Source of the DNA: Cyanobacteria bacterium REEB67
Lineage (GTDB): Bacteria > Cyanobacteriota > Vampirovibrionia > Obscuribacterales > Obscuribacteraceae
Assembly: GCA_018971775.1 (NCBI GenBank)
Contig: JAGXAB010000041.1
Location: 1-55,986 of the forward strand
DNA: 55,986 bases
Reading direction: 5' to 3'
The notes under the pieces are model-generated. The model ran no database searches and was not told the DNA's origin. It worked only from the letters and a program-made list of their open reading frames with translations. A program made the position numbers and the translations under genes. Each line of letters begins with the position of its first letter. Position 1 is the first letter of the stretch. Shown in pieces: positions 8,848 to 16,809 of the stretch.

Positions 8848-9897
8848 TTAGCCAGAGACCAGCGGCGCAGATTTGCCAAGATAATAAGGAGTGGTGCGGA
8901 TGATCATTTCGTCAAAAGGTGTCGGCGCAAATCCCAGTTCACGCACGGCCTTATCACTGGCAAAAAATATTTTTTTATTGGCAAGCCAGGCCTGCTGCCA
9001 GGTCAGACTGTTTTTTAAGCCAAAATCATAGAGGATATTCTCGCAAATAAAACCGGCTATTAGTGTAACGGCTGGCGGAATCTCGAGCAGATTGGAAGCG
9101 GCGGTTTGCTTACCCATGTAAAGCCGGGCAAAGGTCTGCGCCGCCTCTTTGAATGTGCGATTGGCGCTGACCAGACAATAACGCTCGCCGCGACGGCCGC
9201 GCCCGAGGGCGTTTAAATGGGCGGCGATGACATCATTGATGTCAGAGAAGGGTATGCCGCCACGCGGCACGAAAAGGGCTCGTCCCTGTGACATCGAACG
9301 AAAAATGCGAAAGTGATGGACATGAGTATCACCTTCACCAAATATGATACCAGGACTGAGGATGACGGCATCCAGGCCTTCACTGGCAAAGCGCATCACC
9401 ACCTGCTCGGACTCATGCTTGCTATCGCAGTAGCCGAGGTTGAGACCGGAGAGATTGTAAACGAGGCTTTCGTCGGCGAGCTCGCCGTCGCGCTCGGGAA
9501 CACCCATGCCGGCGATCGAGCTGGTATGGATGAAGCGCAGTCCGGGCCGGCGGGACGCCGCCAGACAGAGCCTTCTGGTGCCCTCGACATTGACCAGACG
9601 CTGCCTGGTTATATCGCGTCTTTGATAGGAGACCAGTCCGGCCAGATGATAGACGACATCGATATCGGCAAGCAGAAGGTCGAGCTCCTTATCCTCGAGG
9701 GTAAGAAGGTCTCCCTGCCGGTTTTGCAGACGAGGATCTTGGCTCGCCATAATGGCCAGCGCACTGCCGGCGGTGCGACATAGAGTCTTCACCCTGTGCC
9801 CGTCAAGCAGTAGTCTGCGCACCAGATGCAGGCCGATAAAGCCGCTTGCACCGGTAACCAATATACTTTTAGAGACGGGCTCGGCAGTCAATGGCAA
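8848..9897 (-). CDS. Extended SDR (NAD-dependent epimerase/3-beta-HSD-like)
   Basis: A 349-residue extended short-chain dehydrogenase/reductase. The N-terminus has the Rossmann motif TGASGFIG (residues ~15-22). The catalytic set is visible: a Ser in IHTSSIAG and YCDSK (YxxxK) around residues ~150-157, followed by ILSPGIIFGEGD, typical of substrate-binding loops in 3-beta-hydroxysteroid dehydrogenase-like or dihydroflavonol-reductase-like enzymes. The likely chemistry is NAD(P)-dependent oxidation or reduction of a hydroxyl/keto group on a lipid or sugar substrate. The start is a TTG immediately after the TGA of the upstream SDR gene. The gene is last in the seven-gene cluster. Confidence 0.85.
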   Translation of the reverse strand: MPLTAEPVSKSILVTGASGFIGLHLVRRLLLDGHRVKTLCRTAGSALAIMASQDPRLQNRQGDLLTLEDKELDLLLADIDVVYHLAGLVSYQRRDITRQRLVNVEGTRRLCLAASRRPGLRFIHTSSIAGMGVPERDGELADESLVYNLSGLNLGYCDSKHESEQVVMRFASEGLDAVILSPGIIFGEGDTHVHHFRIFRSMSQGRALFVPRGGIPFSDINDVIAAHLNALGRGRRGERYCLVSANRTFKEAAQTFARLYMGKQTAASNLLEIPPAVTLIAGFICENILYDFGLKNSLTWQQAWLANKKIFFASDKAVRELGFAPTPFDEMIIRTTPYYLGKSAPLVSG

Positions 9898-10851
9898 TCA
9901 GGCCTTATTTAAAGCGTAGCTGGCCAGAGCCGTGCTCAAGGGCGTTACCACCTGCGGAGCAATCAAAGCAGGAAGGTCGTTCTTTTCGGTAACCATATCG
10001 AGGTGCGCCAGTCTGACCTGATCCGAGCTCAGAAGCGGTACTGCTTGCACAACACCGAGGATTGCCGCGGCAAACGCGGCCACCGGTCCCGGAAGATTAA
10101 CGAGTGGTTTGGAAATAGACAGGCTTGTCGCCAGAGCCTGCACAAATTGACGCATCGTCATTTTTTCCGGTCCACCAATTTGATAGATCGTTGCCGGGCC
10201 AGCACCCTCCTGCTCGAGGATCTTGACGATGGCGACGGCCAGATCGCCTACAAAGACCGGCTCCAGCATATTAATGCCGCCACCGACGAGCGGCACGGTC
10301 GGCCTGGTTTTGAGCAATGTACGATAACGATCGACCAGTTTGCTGTCACGACTACCGACTAAGCGGCCAACGATCAGCGATGGCCTGACAATGGCACAGG
10401 CCACGCCGGCTTCCTGCAAACACTGCGAAAAAGCCGTTTCGGCCAATTCCTTACTGGCCAGATATTGACTGGCAGAATTTTTGTCGGCACCAAGGGCGGT
10501 GACAAGCACGGCCTTTTTTAACCCGGCGCGCGCACAGGCCCTGGCAAAATAGAGTGAGTAGGACTGGTGCAATTCCTGGACGCTCGGACCGCCGCGAGGC
10601 GGAGCGACAGAGCCGATCAGATGGAGGCCGTAGTCGGCTCCGCTGAAGGCTCGGTCAAAATCGCCGGGACCGCCGCCGAGTTGACCGGTGTAGATCACTG
10701 CACCCAATTTTTGCAAAAAGGCGAGATCAGCCGGCGGTGCATCGACACGCAAAACAGCTCTGACAGAAGCCCCTTGTTTGATCAGCTCGGCAATCACGTG
10801 CTGCCCGAGATAACCACTGGCGCCGGTGACGACTACTTGTTTGCCATTCAT
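9898..10851 (-). CDS. Atypical SDR, NDUFA9/NAD(P)H-binding-like
   Basis: A 317-residue Rossmann protein with VTGASGYLGQHV at the N-terminus, so NAD(P) binding is expected. The middle resembles atypical SDRs of the complex-I NDUFA9/YbjT type: VTALGADKNSASQYLASKELAE, in which Y and K are spaced as YxxxK, followed by CAIVRPSLIVG. It ends in a ~60-residue hydrophobic/helical tail. Its role is not fixed; reduction of an activated acyl or quinone-like group is possible. The ATG at 10851 directly abuts an array of 17-base repeats (10852-10902), so translation control here may be unusual. Confidence 0.8.
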   Translation of the reverse strand: MNGKQVVVTGASGYLGQHVIAELIKQGASVRAVLRVDAPPADLAFLQKLGAVIYTGQLGGGPGDFDRAFSGADYGLHLIGSVAPPRGGPSVQELHQSYSLYFARACARAGLKKAVLVTALGADKNSASQYLASKELAETAFSQCLQEAGVACAIVRPSLIVGRLVGSRDSKLVDRYRTLLKTRPTVPLVGGGINMLEPVFVGDLAVAIVKILEQEGAGPATIYQIGGPEKMTMRQFVQALATSLSISKPLVNLPGPVAAFAAAILGVVQAVPLLSSDQVRLAHLDMVTEKNDLPALIAPQVVTPLSTALASYALNKA

Positions 10852-10902
10852 TTGACTAATCTTTCTCGGTTACTAACGTTTCTCGGTTACTAACATTTCT
10901 CG
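10852..10902 (-). repeat. Three 17-base tandem repeats abutting the SDR start codon
   Basis: Read on the minus strand, three consecutive 17-base units are CGAGAAATGTTAGTAAC, CGAGAAACGTTAGTAAC and the more diverged CGAGAAAGATTAGTCAA. The last base touches the ATG at 10851. Each unit carries a purine-rich GAGAAA that could serve as a weak Shine-Dalgarno, so copy number could change spacing or ribosome loading. The first unit also contains an ATG opening a seven-codon frame (MLVTEKR) that stops within the array. Confidence 0.85.
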
Positions 10903-10939
10903 TAAGAGACTTTTATCCCAGCAATTTTCCAGAACTGGC

Positions 10940-11440
10940 TCAATGGCTGGTCTTCCACCAGAAGATGTAGCGACCACCGCCTCGTTTGTCGCCGTTGCCC
11001 TTGTGTCCGTTGTGGCCATTGTGGCCGTTCTTCGGACCAGAGGGTTGGGCGTGGGCCGGCTCTCGTCCATCGGCGCCGGAGCGATTGCCCCAGGCATCGG
11101 AATCTGCACCATAGGCGGTGCCACGCTGCAGATTTTTCTCGCTGGCGGCCTGCAATTTGGCGACGAGACTTTTGATCAAAGTCACTTCACCGACCTCATT
11201 GCCCTGCTGTTTATGACCGAGGAATTGCAGGATATATCCAAAGACGATTAAAAAAGCGCCAAAAAATTTGGCGCGCGGACCGCGTCCGCCAAAGATCTGG
11301 CAGAGGCCAAGGACAACGGCCGGTACACCAACAATGTGCAGGGCGGCGTTGACCGGGTGCTTATGCCGCCTACAATAATCTGTGGTGAATGAGCCGGCGG
11401 AGCGGGCCAATCTACGGATAAATATTCTGTTCAGAGTCAT
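10940..11440 (-). CDS. Mpo1-like (DUF962) membrane protein
   Basis: A 166-residue protein. Residues ~18-105 match the Mpo1/YGL010w-like (DUF962) family: HPVNAALHIVGVP, a hydrophobic hairpin, then LQFLGHKQQGNE, where the histidines are thought to hold a catalytic iron. Yeast Mpo1 is a dioxygenase in alpha-oxidation of 2-hydroxy fatty acids, and bacterial members are mostly uncharacterised. The C-terminal ~60 residues are a Gly/Asn/His/Lys-rich tail (GHNGHNGHKGNGDK) not expected in the family. The gene sits 6 bases from the SDR gene upstream and 88 bases before the next SDR gene. The placement suggests the cluster handles a fatty or 2-hydroxy-acyl substrate (inference). Confidence 0.8.
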   Translation of the reverse strand: MTLNRIFIRRLARSAGSFTTDYCRRHKHPVNAALHIVGVPAVVLGLCQIFGGRGPRAKFFGAFLIVFGYILQFLGHKQQGNEVGEVTLIKSLVAKLQAASEKNLQRGTAYGADSDAWGNRSGADGREPAHAQPSGPKNGHNGHNGHKGNGDKRGGGRYIFWWKTSH

Positions 11441-11446
11441 TGACTT

Positions 11447-12550
11447 TCAAACCCCATTTTTTTTGAATCCCGCCAGCGTCATCGCCATGCCGTCCCGAAA
11501 GGGAATGCGATTGCGATAATCGAGTAATTGTTCGGCTTTGCCGATGCTGAAGCCCTGGTTGACGGCAACCAGGCGGAAGGCGCCTGGAGAAAAGCGAGCC
11601 AGACCCGGTCGCATTTTTTTAGGCAAAAAAGGTGTGATGGCGGCCATGATTTCGAAGACCGGCTTGATCGTTTGCCGGGGCAAATCTCTTTTTACCGGCG
11701 GCAATGCCAGTCCTTCGGCGATCTCGTCGAAAAGCAATTTTTTGGTGACGCGCTCGCCATCGGTGAGATTGAAGACTTCGCCATAGGCGCGGCTGTTCAA
11801 TATAGCGCCCTCTATAGCCATAGCCAGATTACCGACAAATATGACATTGGTCTGACGGCTGCCGCCATCGACGAGCACAGCGCGGCCGTGGCGGATATTA
11901 TCGATTACTCTGGGCATCCAGGCCCTTTCGCCCGGGCCATAAATAAAACCCGGTCGCAAAATGGTAATCGGCAAAGAGCCTGCGGTGCGGGCGGCGGCGA
12001 GGCATTTTTCCGCCTCCACCTTTGAGTCGGCATAAGGCTCGCCGCAGGTGACGAGCGGAGCACTCTCGTCGACGTCATACTGGTCGGCTTGACCGGTGAT
12101 CGTCGAAAGAGAGCTGATATGGATAAATTGCTTGAGATTTTGTTTTTGAGCGGCGGCCAAAACGGCTCTCGTACCGTCCACATTGACCTTAAAGACAGCG
12201 GCCCGGTCAGCGAGATTGTCGACTGAACCGGCGGCGTGAACAACGACAGTCGCTCCGCTCAGGGCCGCGTCGAGGGCGGCACTATCATTGACGTCGCATT
12301 CGCGCAAAGTGAGATTTTCGCTGTTGCCGCAGGCGGCATGACATTCTGCCGCCAGGGCGGCGAGGGCATCAGCCCTGCGGCCGAGTGCCACCACTTTGTA
12401 TTTTTCCGAGCGCAAGAGGCGCTCGACGACAGCCCGACCGACCAGACCGGTGGCACCGGTGACGGCCACTACTGTGCTGTCATCTGTTTTTTCAAACTCG
12501 GATCCGGCCTTTTCGCTTTTGGGGAAGGCTGATTCATTTATTTCGGACAT
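11447..12550 (-). CDS. Extended SDR (NAD-dependent epimerase/3-beta-HSD-like)
   Basis: A 367-residue Rossmann enzyme. It has TGATGLVGRAVV near residue 35, catalytic Ser in FIHISSLSTITG, YADSK (YxxxK) and ILRPGFIYGPGE, which define an extended SDR of the 3-beta-HSD/epimerase type. The closest look-alike in the window is the SDR at 8848-9897, so the cluster holds three SDRs from at least two subfamilies. The frame is open from ATG 12568, but that start overlaps the GH3 gene by 17 bases. ATG 12550 leaves a one-base gap after the GH3 stop and has a GGAG 12 bases upstream, so I prefer it; the difference is six residues. The first ~30 residues are polar and probably disordered. Confidence 0.83.
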   Translation of the reverse strand: MSEINESAFPKSEKAGSEFEKTDDSTVVAVTGATGLVGRAVVERLLRSEKYKVVALGRRADALAALAAECHAACGNSENLTLRECDVNDSAALDAALSGATVVVHAAGSVDNLADRAAVFKVNVDGTRAVLAAAQKQNLKQFIHISSLSTITGQADQYDVDESAPLVTCGEPYADSKVEAEKCLAAARTAGSLPITILRPGFIYGPGERAWMPRVIDNIRHGRAVLVDGGSRQTNVIFVGNLAMAIEGAILNSRAYGEVFNLTDGERVTKKLLFDEIAEGLALPPVKRDLPRQTIKPVFEIMAAITPFLPKKMRPGLARFSPGAFRLVAVNQGFSIGKAEQLLDYRNRIPFRDGMAMTLAGFKKNGV

Positions 12551-12551
12551 C

Positions 12552-14309
12552 TTAAGGTCTGACTCCATCGATTAAGGAGAGCCTCCCGGCAAAGACTCCC
12601 TGTGGACTGAGCAGCGGTATTTTTACCTGTGCTTCCGGAGCACCCTCTGCGACCCGTTGCTGGCGCAGACGCTGATAAGTGCCGGGGGGCAGCGAACGTA
12701 CCCGCGGTTGGCTCAAGCGGCCGCTGTCGCGTTTATCAAGATATTCCGGATTTTGTTCTTTCAGGCAGGCGTCAAAAATAGCGGCAAAGCGCTCGAGGGT
12801 GGCAGCGGCGGTGCCTTGCTCTAGCTCGAGGAATAGCACATAGTGAGGCGGCAGACTGAGCTCGACTTCGAGGGTAAAATGTTTGATACTGCAAAGATCC
12901 GAACGGATAACAGCTTGATTGAATGCACCGAGCACCTGCTCTTCGGTAATTTTTTCGCCGGTGATTGAACTGATACCACCACCCTTGCGCACAAATTTGA
13001 TCACAGGCGTGGCGTCGAGGAAACTCTCCACTTCGATCAGATCGTTTATGTTGTAGCGGTAGAGGCCGGCATTAGTGGTGAAAAAGACAAAATAACGGCG
13101 TCCGCTCTCGAGCTCGTGCAACATCTTAAACTGCGGACTGGCCTTATCAATATCGTCTTCGGCGACAAATTCGAAGAAATGGCTGGTCAGGGCAAGCGGG
13201 CCGGCGGCGCCGCGATCGCTTATCGGGATCGAGCCGCGCCCCTCCGAAGCCATGTAGCCAAAATCACGCACCTGTACCGATCCAAAAAATTCCGGGGTCT
13301 TGTCCAGATAAAAAGCCATCGGGCCGCCTTTCCAGCAGGAAAGCACGCCCAGATCCGGCCAGACCTGATTGGGATTGAGCCGACCATGGCTGGCCAGAAG
13401 AGCCGAAAGTCGGCGCCCCTGATCGCGGTCTTGTTTCAGATGAGGAGCGAGTGCCTGAGCCAGCCCGTCCGGGAGACGGGCGGCAATGCCACTGTTGATG
13501 CCACCGTCGGTAATGTCGCGAATAAGCTCCTCGGCGCGATCGGCCATCTTATCGGCGAGCAGGAGCAGACTGCTTGGATTGCAGGCCATAATCGCCGTCA
13601 CATGACTGGTCATGGCGATGCGCAACAAGGTGTAGTATTTGGCTTCGACGTCCTTGATCTGGCTTATTTCAGAAGGTACGGCGAAATGTCTTTTGATGAT
13701 CGGCGCCTGCCGCCGATTGAGCAGACCGGAGACGGCACCATAGGGCAGGCCGCATTCGGTAACGCCTTCTTGATCGTTGCTGGCCATGATCAAAAACTTG
13801 CCGAGGGCGGCCCGAGGAAAATCTTTGATCATATGATAATTATGGAGCTGAAAGGCATGCGTATAATCGCGCAGATGAGCGCGGGTGATAGGCACAAACT
13901 TGGGACGATCAGTGGTACCACTGGTAGTGGCAAACATAAAGGGATCTTCCAGGGTCAATTGCTTTTTCGCGCCGGCGCGGAGCCGGTCGATATAAGGCTC
14001 GAAGCCCTCATAGCCGGAAGCGGGCACATAGCGACAGTAGTCTTTATAGCTGTGGATCTTGTCAAAATTGTGATTGACACCAAAAGCAGCCTGCTCGTTA
14101 GCGCGGACAATCTGCATTAGCTTACTCAACTGCGCAGCTTCCGGATTTTTTAAAGCGCCGTAAAAATGTCTTACATGGGTAGCGCGCCTGGCCGCCTGGG
14201 CGAGCAGTATGTCGGCATTGGCCAGTTGTCCGAGCGAAACGCCCCGGGGGAAGAGAGCCGATTTCTTATCACTTCCGACGCCTGAAGCGCCGTCACCGGC
14301 GGCACTCAT
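12552..14309 (-). CDS. GH3-family acyl-acid amido synthetase
   Basis: A 585-residue member of the GH3 (auxin-responsive promoter) family of the ANL adenylating superfamily. The ATP/AMP motif TSGTT is at residues 129-133, followed by KFVPIT. Further downstream come YMASEG (adenine-binding region) and GLYRYNINDLIEV, which corresponds to the conserved GLYRYxxGD-type motif. Plant GH3 enzymes adenylate a carboxylic acid and transfer it to an amino acid. Bacterial GH3 proteins are scattered and their substrates mostly unknown. The length fits the family. ATG 14309 has GAGG five bases upstream and follows the enolase-type gene by 23 bases. It is probably the pathway-defining enzyme of this cluster, forming an amide. 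Confidence 0.9.
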   Translation of the reverse strand: MSAAGDGASGVGSDKKSALFPRGVSLGQLANADILLAQAARRATHVRHFYGALKNPEAAQLSKLMQIVRANEQAAFGVNHNFDKIHSYKDYCRYVPASGYEGFEPYIDRLRAGAKKQLTLEDPFMFATTSGTTDRPKFVPITRAHLRDYTHAFQLHNYHMIKDFPRAALGKFLIMASNDQEGVTECGLPYGAVSGLLNRRQAPIIKRHFAVPSEISQIKDVEAKYYTLLRIAMTSHVTAIMACNPSSLLLLADKMADRAEELIRDITDGGINSGIAARLPDGLAQALAPHLKQDRDQGRRLSALLASHGRLNPNQVWPDLGVLSCWKGGPMAFYLDKTPEFFGSVQVRDFGYMASEGRGSIPISDRGAAGPLALTSHFFEFVAEDDIDKASPQFKMLHELESGRRYFVFFTTNAGLYRYNINDLIEVESFLDATPVIKFVRKGGGISSITGEKITEEQVLGAFNQAVIRSDLCSIKHFTLEVELSLPPHYVLFLELEQGTAAATLERFAAIFDACLKEQNPEYLDKRDSGRLSQPRVRSLPPGTYQRLRQQRVAEGAPEAQVKIPLLSPQGVFAGRLSLIDGVRP

Positions 14310-14332
14310 GGGCGCCTCGCGGCAGCGTATGG

Positions 14333-15607
14333 CTATTGATGAGGACTGGCAAGGGCATAGGCGGGAGCGGCAAAGGAGGCGGGAAATTGGCCAAGGTAGC
14401 GCCTGCCATTACGGGAGAGGCTGACGCCAAGGCCGGCGCCCTTGCTCACCTTAGCCCTACCACCAAAGGGCACCGTCAAACATTCTTTTGTGACATCGCG
14501 TTTGAGCAAAAAGATGTTCATCGCCCCTTCGACATTTTCGCAAAGCTCGGGACCGAGGGCGGCGGCAAAATGCCTCTGTGCGGATGCAAGCACACCGGAT
14601 TCACCGACCTGGGCGCCGAGATGGACTTCGAGCTTATGGTCGAAGGCGAGATCGACGATCTTCATGCAGGCGATCACACCGCCCAATTTGGAGAGGCGGA
14701 CGTTGAAACCATCGCAGGCGTCCATAGCAATCAAAGCGCGTGCATCGGCAAGCGTCGTCAACGATTCATCGACGATGATTTTTTCCGGTATGACAGTTTT
14801 CAGCTTTGCCAGATTTTTCAAATCACCCTTGGCCAGTGGCTCTTCAACGGAGACGATTGCATATTCGCGCAGGGCGGATAAATGCTTTTGGGCACTATCC
14901 AGGTCCCAGGCGCAATTTGCGTCGATGCGCAATTGCACGTCGGCAGGCAGAATCTGCCTGGCCATCCTGACGACAGTCAAATTGTCTTCCAGAGAAGAGC
15001 CGACCTTGAGCTTGACTGTCCCAAAATTGTAGGCCTTATAAAAATTCAAGATGGTGCCAAGGAAGGCATTGTTCCCGAAGGGCACAACACCCCCGTAATT
15101 AATCATTTCAGACTCACCTTTTTTTAGCCCGAGACCGTCTTTCAGGGCGCCTGGACCAAAGACGCGGGAGCGAGCAAAGGCTGAGGGCAATGCCCGGGCG
15201 AGCAAATCGGGAAGTTGATAAAAGGGAATGTTCTGAGCCCGACAGTAGGCATCGAGCAGGGCCAGCTCGAAGGCACAGAAGCTGGCACCGTGAGCATTTT
15301 CGTCGAGGCCATGGGTAATCCACAGAGCCTCGAGGGCAGAAGCGAGCTGGGGCAACGTTTCGAAACTAAAATTGCGCAAACCGGGGAAGAGCGTGTCATT
15401 GAGATAACGCCAACATCCCTGCGCAGTTTCACCGCTGACATAATCACGGGGCACCGACTCGCCGAGGCCGGCATATTCCACCGAACCGTTCTGCAAGAGT
15501 ACCTTGACGAAAACATTGGTCGAGCTCTTGCGCGCCGCCAGATTATGGCCGAAGGAGAGGCGGAAGGGCAGATCGATTAGATAAGTTTTGAGACCACTGA
15601 CATGCAT
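14333..15607 (-). CDS. Enolase-superfamily enzyme (dipeptide epimerase/muconate lactonizing-like)
   Basis: A 424-residue enolase-superfamily protein with all the barrel ligands visible: KLKVG (KxK base), DANCAW (first metal Asp), EEP (Glu), DES (Asp), and NVRLSKLGG (second Lys), then GAQVGESG. This arrangement matches muconate-lactonizing/dipeptide-epimerase types, which epimerise L-Ala-D/L-Glu or related N-acyl amino acids. The substrate cannot be set from motifs. The frame is open to 15712, but that would overlap the hydrolase gene by 98 bases. ATG 15607 (MHVSGLKTYLIDLPF) gives the normal N-terminus and an 7-base gap. With an amido synthetase next door, a role in adjusting stereochemistry of an amino-acid conjugate is attractive but inferred. 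Confidence 0.88.
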   Translation of the reverse strand: MHVSGLKTYLIDLPFRLSFGHNLAARKSSTNVFVKVLLQNGSVEYAGLGESVPRDYVSGETAQGCWRYLNDTLFPGLRNFSFETLPQLASALEALWITHGLDENAHGASFCAFELALLDAYCRAQNIPFYQLPDLLARALPSAFARSRVFGPGALKDGLGLKKGESEMINYGGVVPFGNNAFLGTILNFYKAYNFGTVKLKVGSSLEDNLTVVRMARQILPADVQLRIDANCAWDLDSAQKHLSALREYAIVSVEEPLAKGDLKNLAKLKTVIPEKIIVDESLTTLADARALIAMDACDGFNVRLSKLGGVIACMKIVDLAFDHKLEVHLGAQVGESGVLASAQRHFAAALGPELCENVEGAMNIFLLKRDVTKECLTVPFGGRAKVSKGAGLGVSLSRNGRRYLGQFPASFAAPAYALASPHQ

Positions 15608-15614
15608 AGACTGA

Positions 15615-16604
15615 TTATGTGACCACCGGACTTCTGGCCAGAATCCACTCGGAGAGCACGTGAGTGTACTCCTTGAACCAGTTGTCGTCAAAATCCAGAC
15701 AATGCTGGGCATCCGGGAATATGCGCAAATCCTTGGTCTGCGATGGAATCTTTTGATACCAGGCCTGCAATTTTTCGACGTCGACGATGCGATCCGAACC
15801 GCCCTGCAGCATCAAAACCGGCATAGTGATTTGGCCGGCGGCCTTTTCGGCCAGACGGGAGATTTTTAAGTTTTCGATCAAGAAGCTGGCCGTCACTTCG
15901 GTGAGGCGTAGCGGATCTCGTTTTAGATAACCCTGGAATGTCGGGTTATCGGTAAATTGCTCGACTTCCAGGGGAAGCGGCCACTTGCGGTGAGAGCCGG
16001 CATCGCCGCCCAGCAACATACTGTAGGCAATTTGAAACTTTGTGCCCATGCCGTAATCGACTTTGGTGTAAATAGCCGGAGCGGTGAGAACGCAGCCAGC
16101 TATAGGCAAATTGAGAGCATCGGCGCCGACCGGCTTGTAATCTTTCTGCACAATTAAAGACGCCGCTTTTGCACCCCAGCAATGGCCAAGGACGATAATC
16201 GGATGACCGACATAATCAAAAGCTATCTTGCGCAGGGCCATCTCCACATCGTTGAGATAGTCTTTGTAGCTTCCCAGGTTGCCCCGATCGCGGGGATTGA
16301 AGCCGGAGCCGCGGCGATCCGGTGCGTAGACCGTGATACCACGGGAGTTCAAAACGGAAGCCGTGTTTTCAAACCAGCCGCTATGCCCTTCGATTCCGTG
16401 CAGGTAGAGAACGACGGGCAGTCCGGACTTGCCCTTCCAGAGACGGCAGACGACTGACAGGCCATCACCGGCATCGAGCTTGATTGTCTGCGACGGAATC
16501 GCCGTGACACCGGTCATCGGCGGCAAGGGCGTGGCATTTGGATAAGATCCGGTCTGCAGGTCTCTCAAAAGTGTGCAAGTCCAGCCAGGAAGAAGTAAAG
16601 CCAA
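15615..16604 (-). CDS. Alpha/beta hydrolase with Cys in the nucleophile elbow, probable signal peptide
   Basis: A ~329-residue alpha/beta hydrolase of the monoacylglycerol-lipase/serine aminopeptidase S33 type. It has LYLHGIEGHSGW (oxyanion HG), APDRRGSGFN, the elbow GHCWGA, an acid in GGSDRIVD and the catalytic His in DAQHCLDF. The nucleophile position is Cys where the family normally has Ser. The start is uncertain. TTG 16604 has no ribosome binding site, and the hydrophobic stretch continues upstream in frame without a start codon. A run of eight A (16603-16610) lies exactly there, and a one-base shift would join an ATG 63-70 bases upstream to form a longer signal peptide. It is the first gene of the seven-gene cluster. 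Confidence 0.82.
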   Translation of the reverse strand: MALLLPGWTCTLLRDLQTGSYPNATPLPPMTGVTAIPSQTIKLDAGDGLSVVCRLWKGKSGLPVVLYLHGIEGHSGWFENTASVLNSRGITVYAPDRRGSGFNPRDRGNLGSYKDYLNDVEMALRKIAFDYVGHPIIVLGHCWGAKAASLIVQKDYKPVGADALNLPIAGCVLTAPAIYTKVDYGMGTKFQIAYSMLLGGDAGSHRKWPLPLEVEQFTDNPTFQGYLKRDPLRLTEVTASFLIENLKISRLAEKAAGQITMPVLMLQGGSDRIVDVEKLQAWYQKIPSQTKDLRIFPDAQHCLDFDDNWFKEYTHVLSEWILARSPVVT

Positions 16605-16809
16605 AAAAAAGTAAAGTAAGTGAGAAATGAGCCTGGGGGAAAACGATGCCCTGGGAACAAAAGTTTAACATCCTCATCGTCTTATTTTAGTCCCTGATAC
16701 AGTATGTCTTTTAGGCCGAGCTCGATAGTCGCAAGCCATCTTCCTGACCTCCACTGCACCGGGTGCTGCAAATTTGGACCCAACAAATGGCAAAAGCGAG
16801 GAAATATCA

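Noticed and set aside
13116..14120. 334-codon plus-strand frame opposite the GH3 gene
   Set aside because: The minus strand has all GH3 motifs; the plus-strand product shows no domain.
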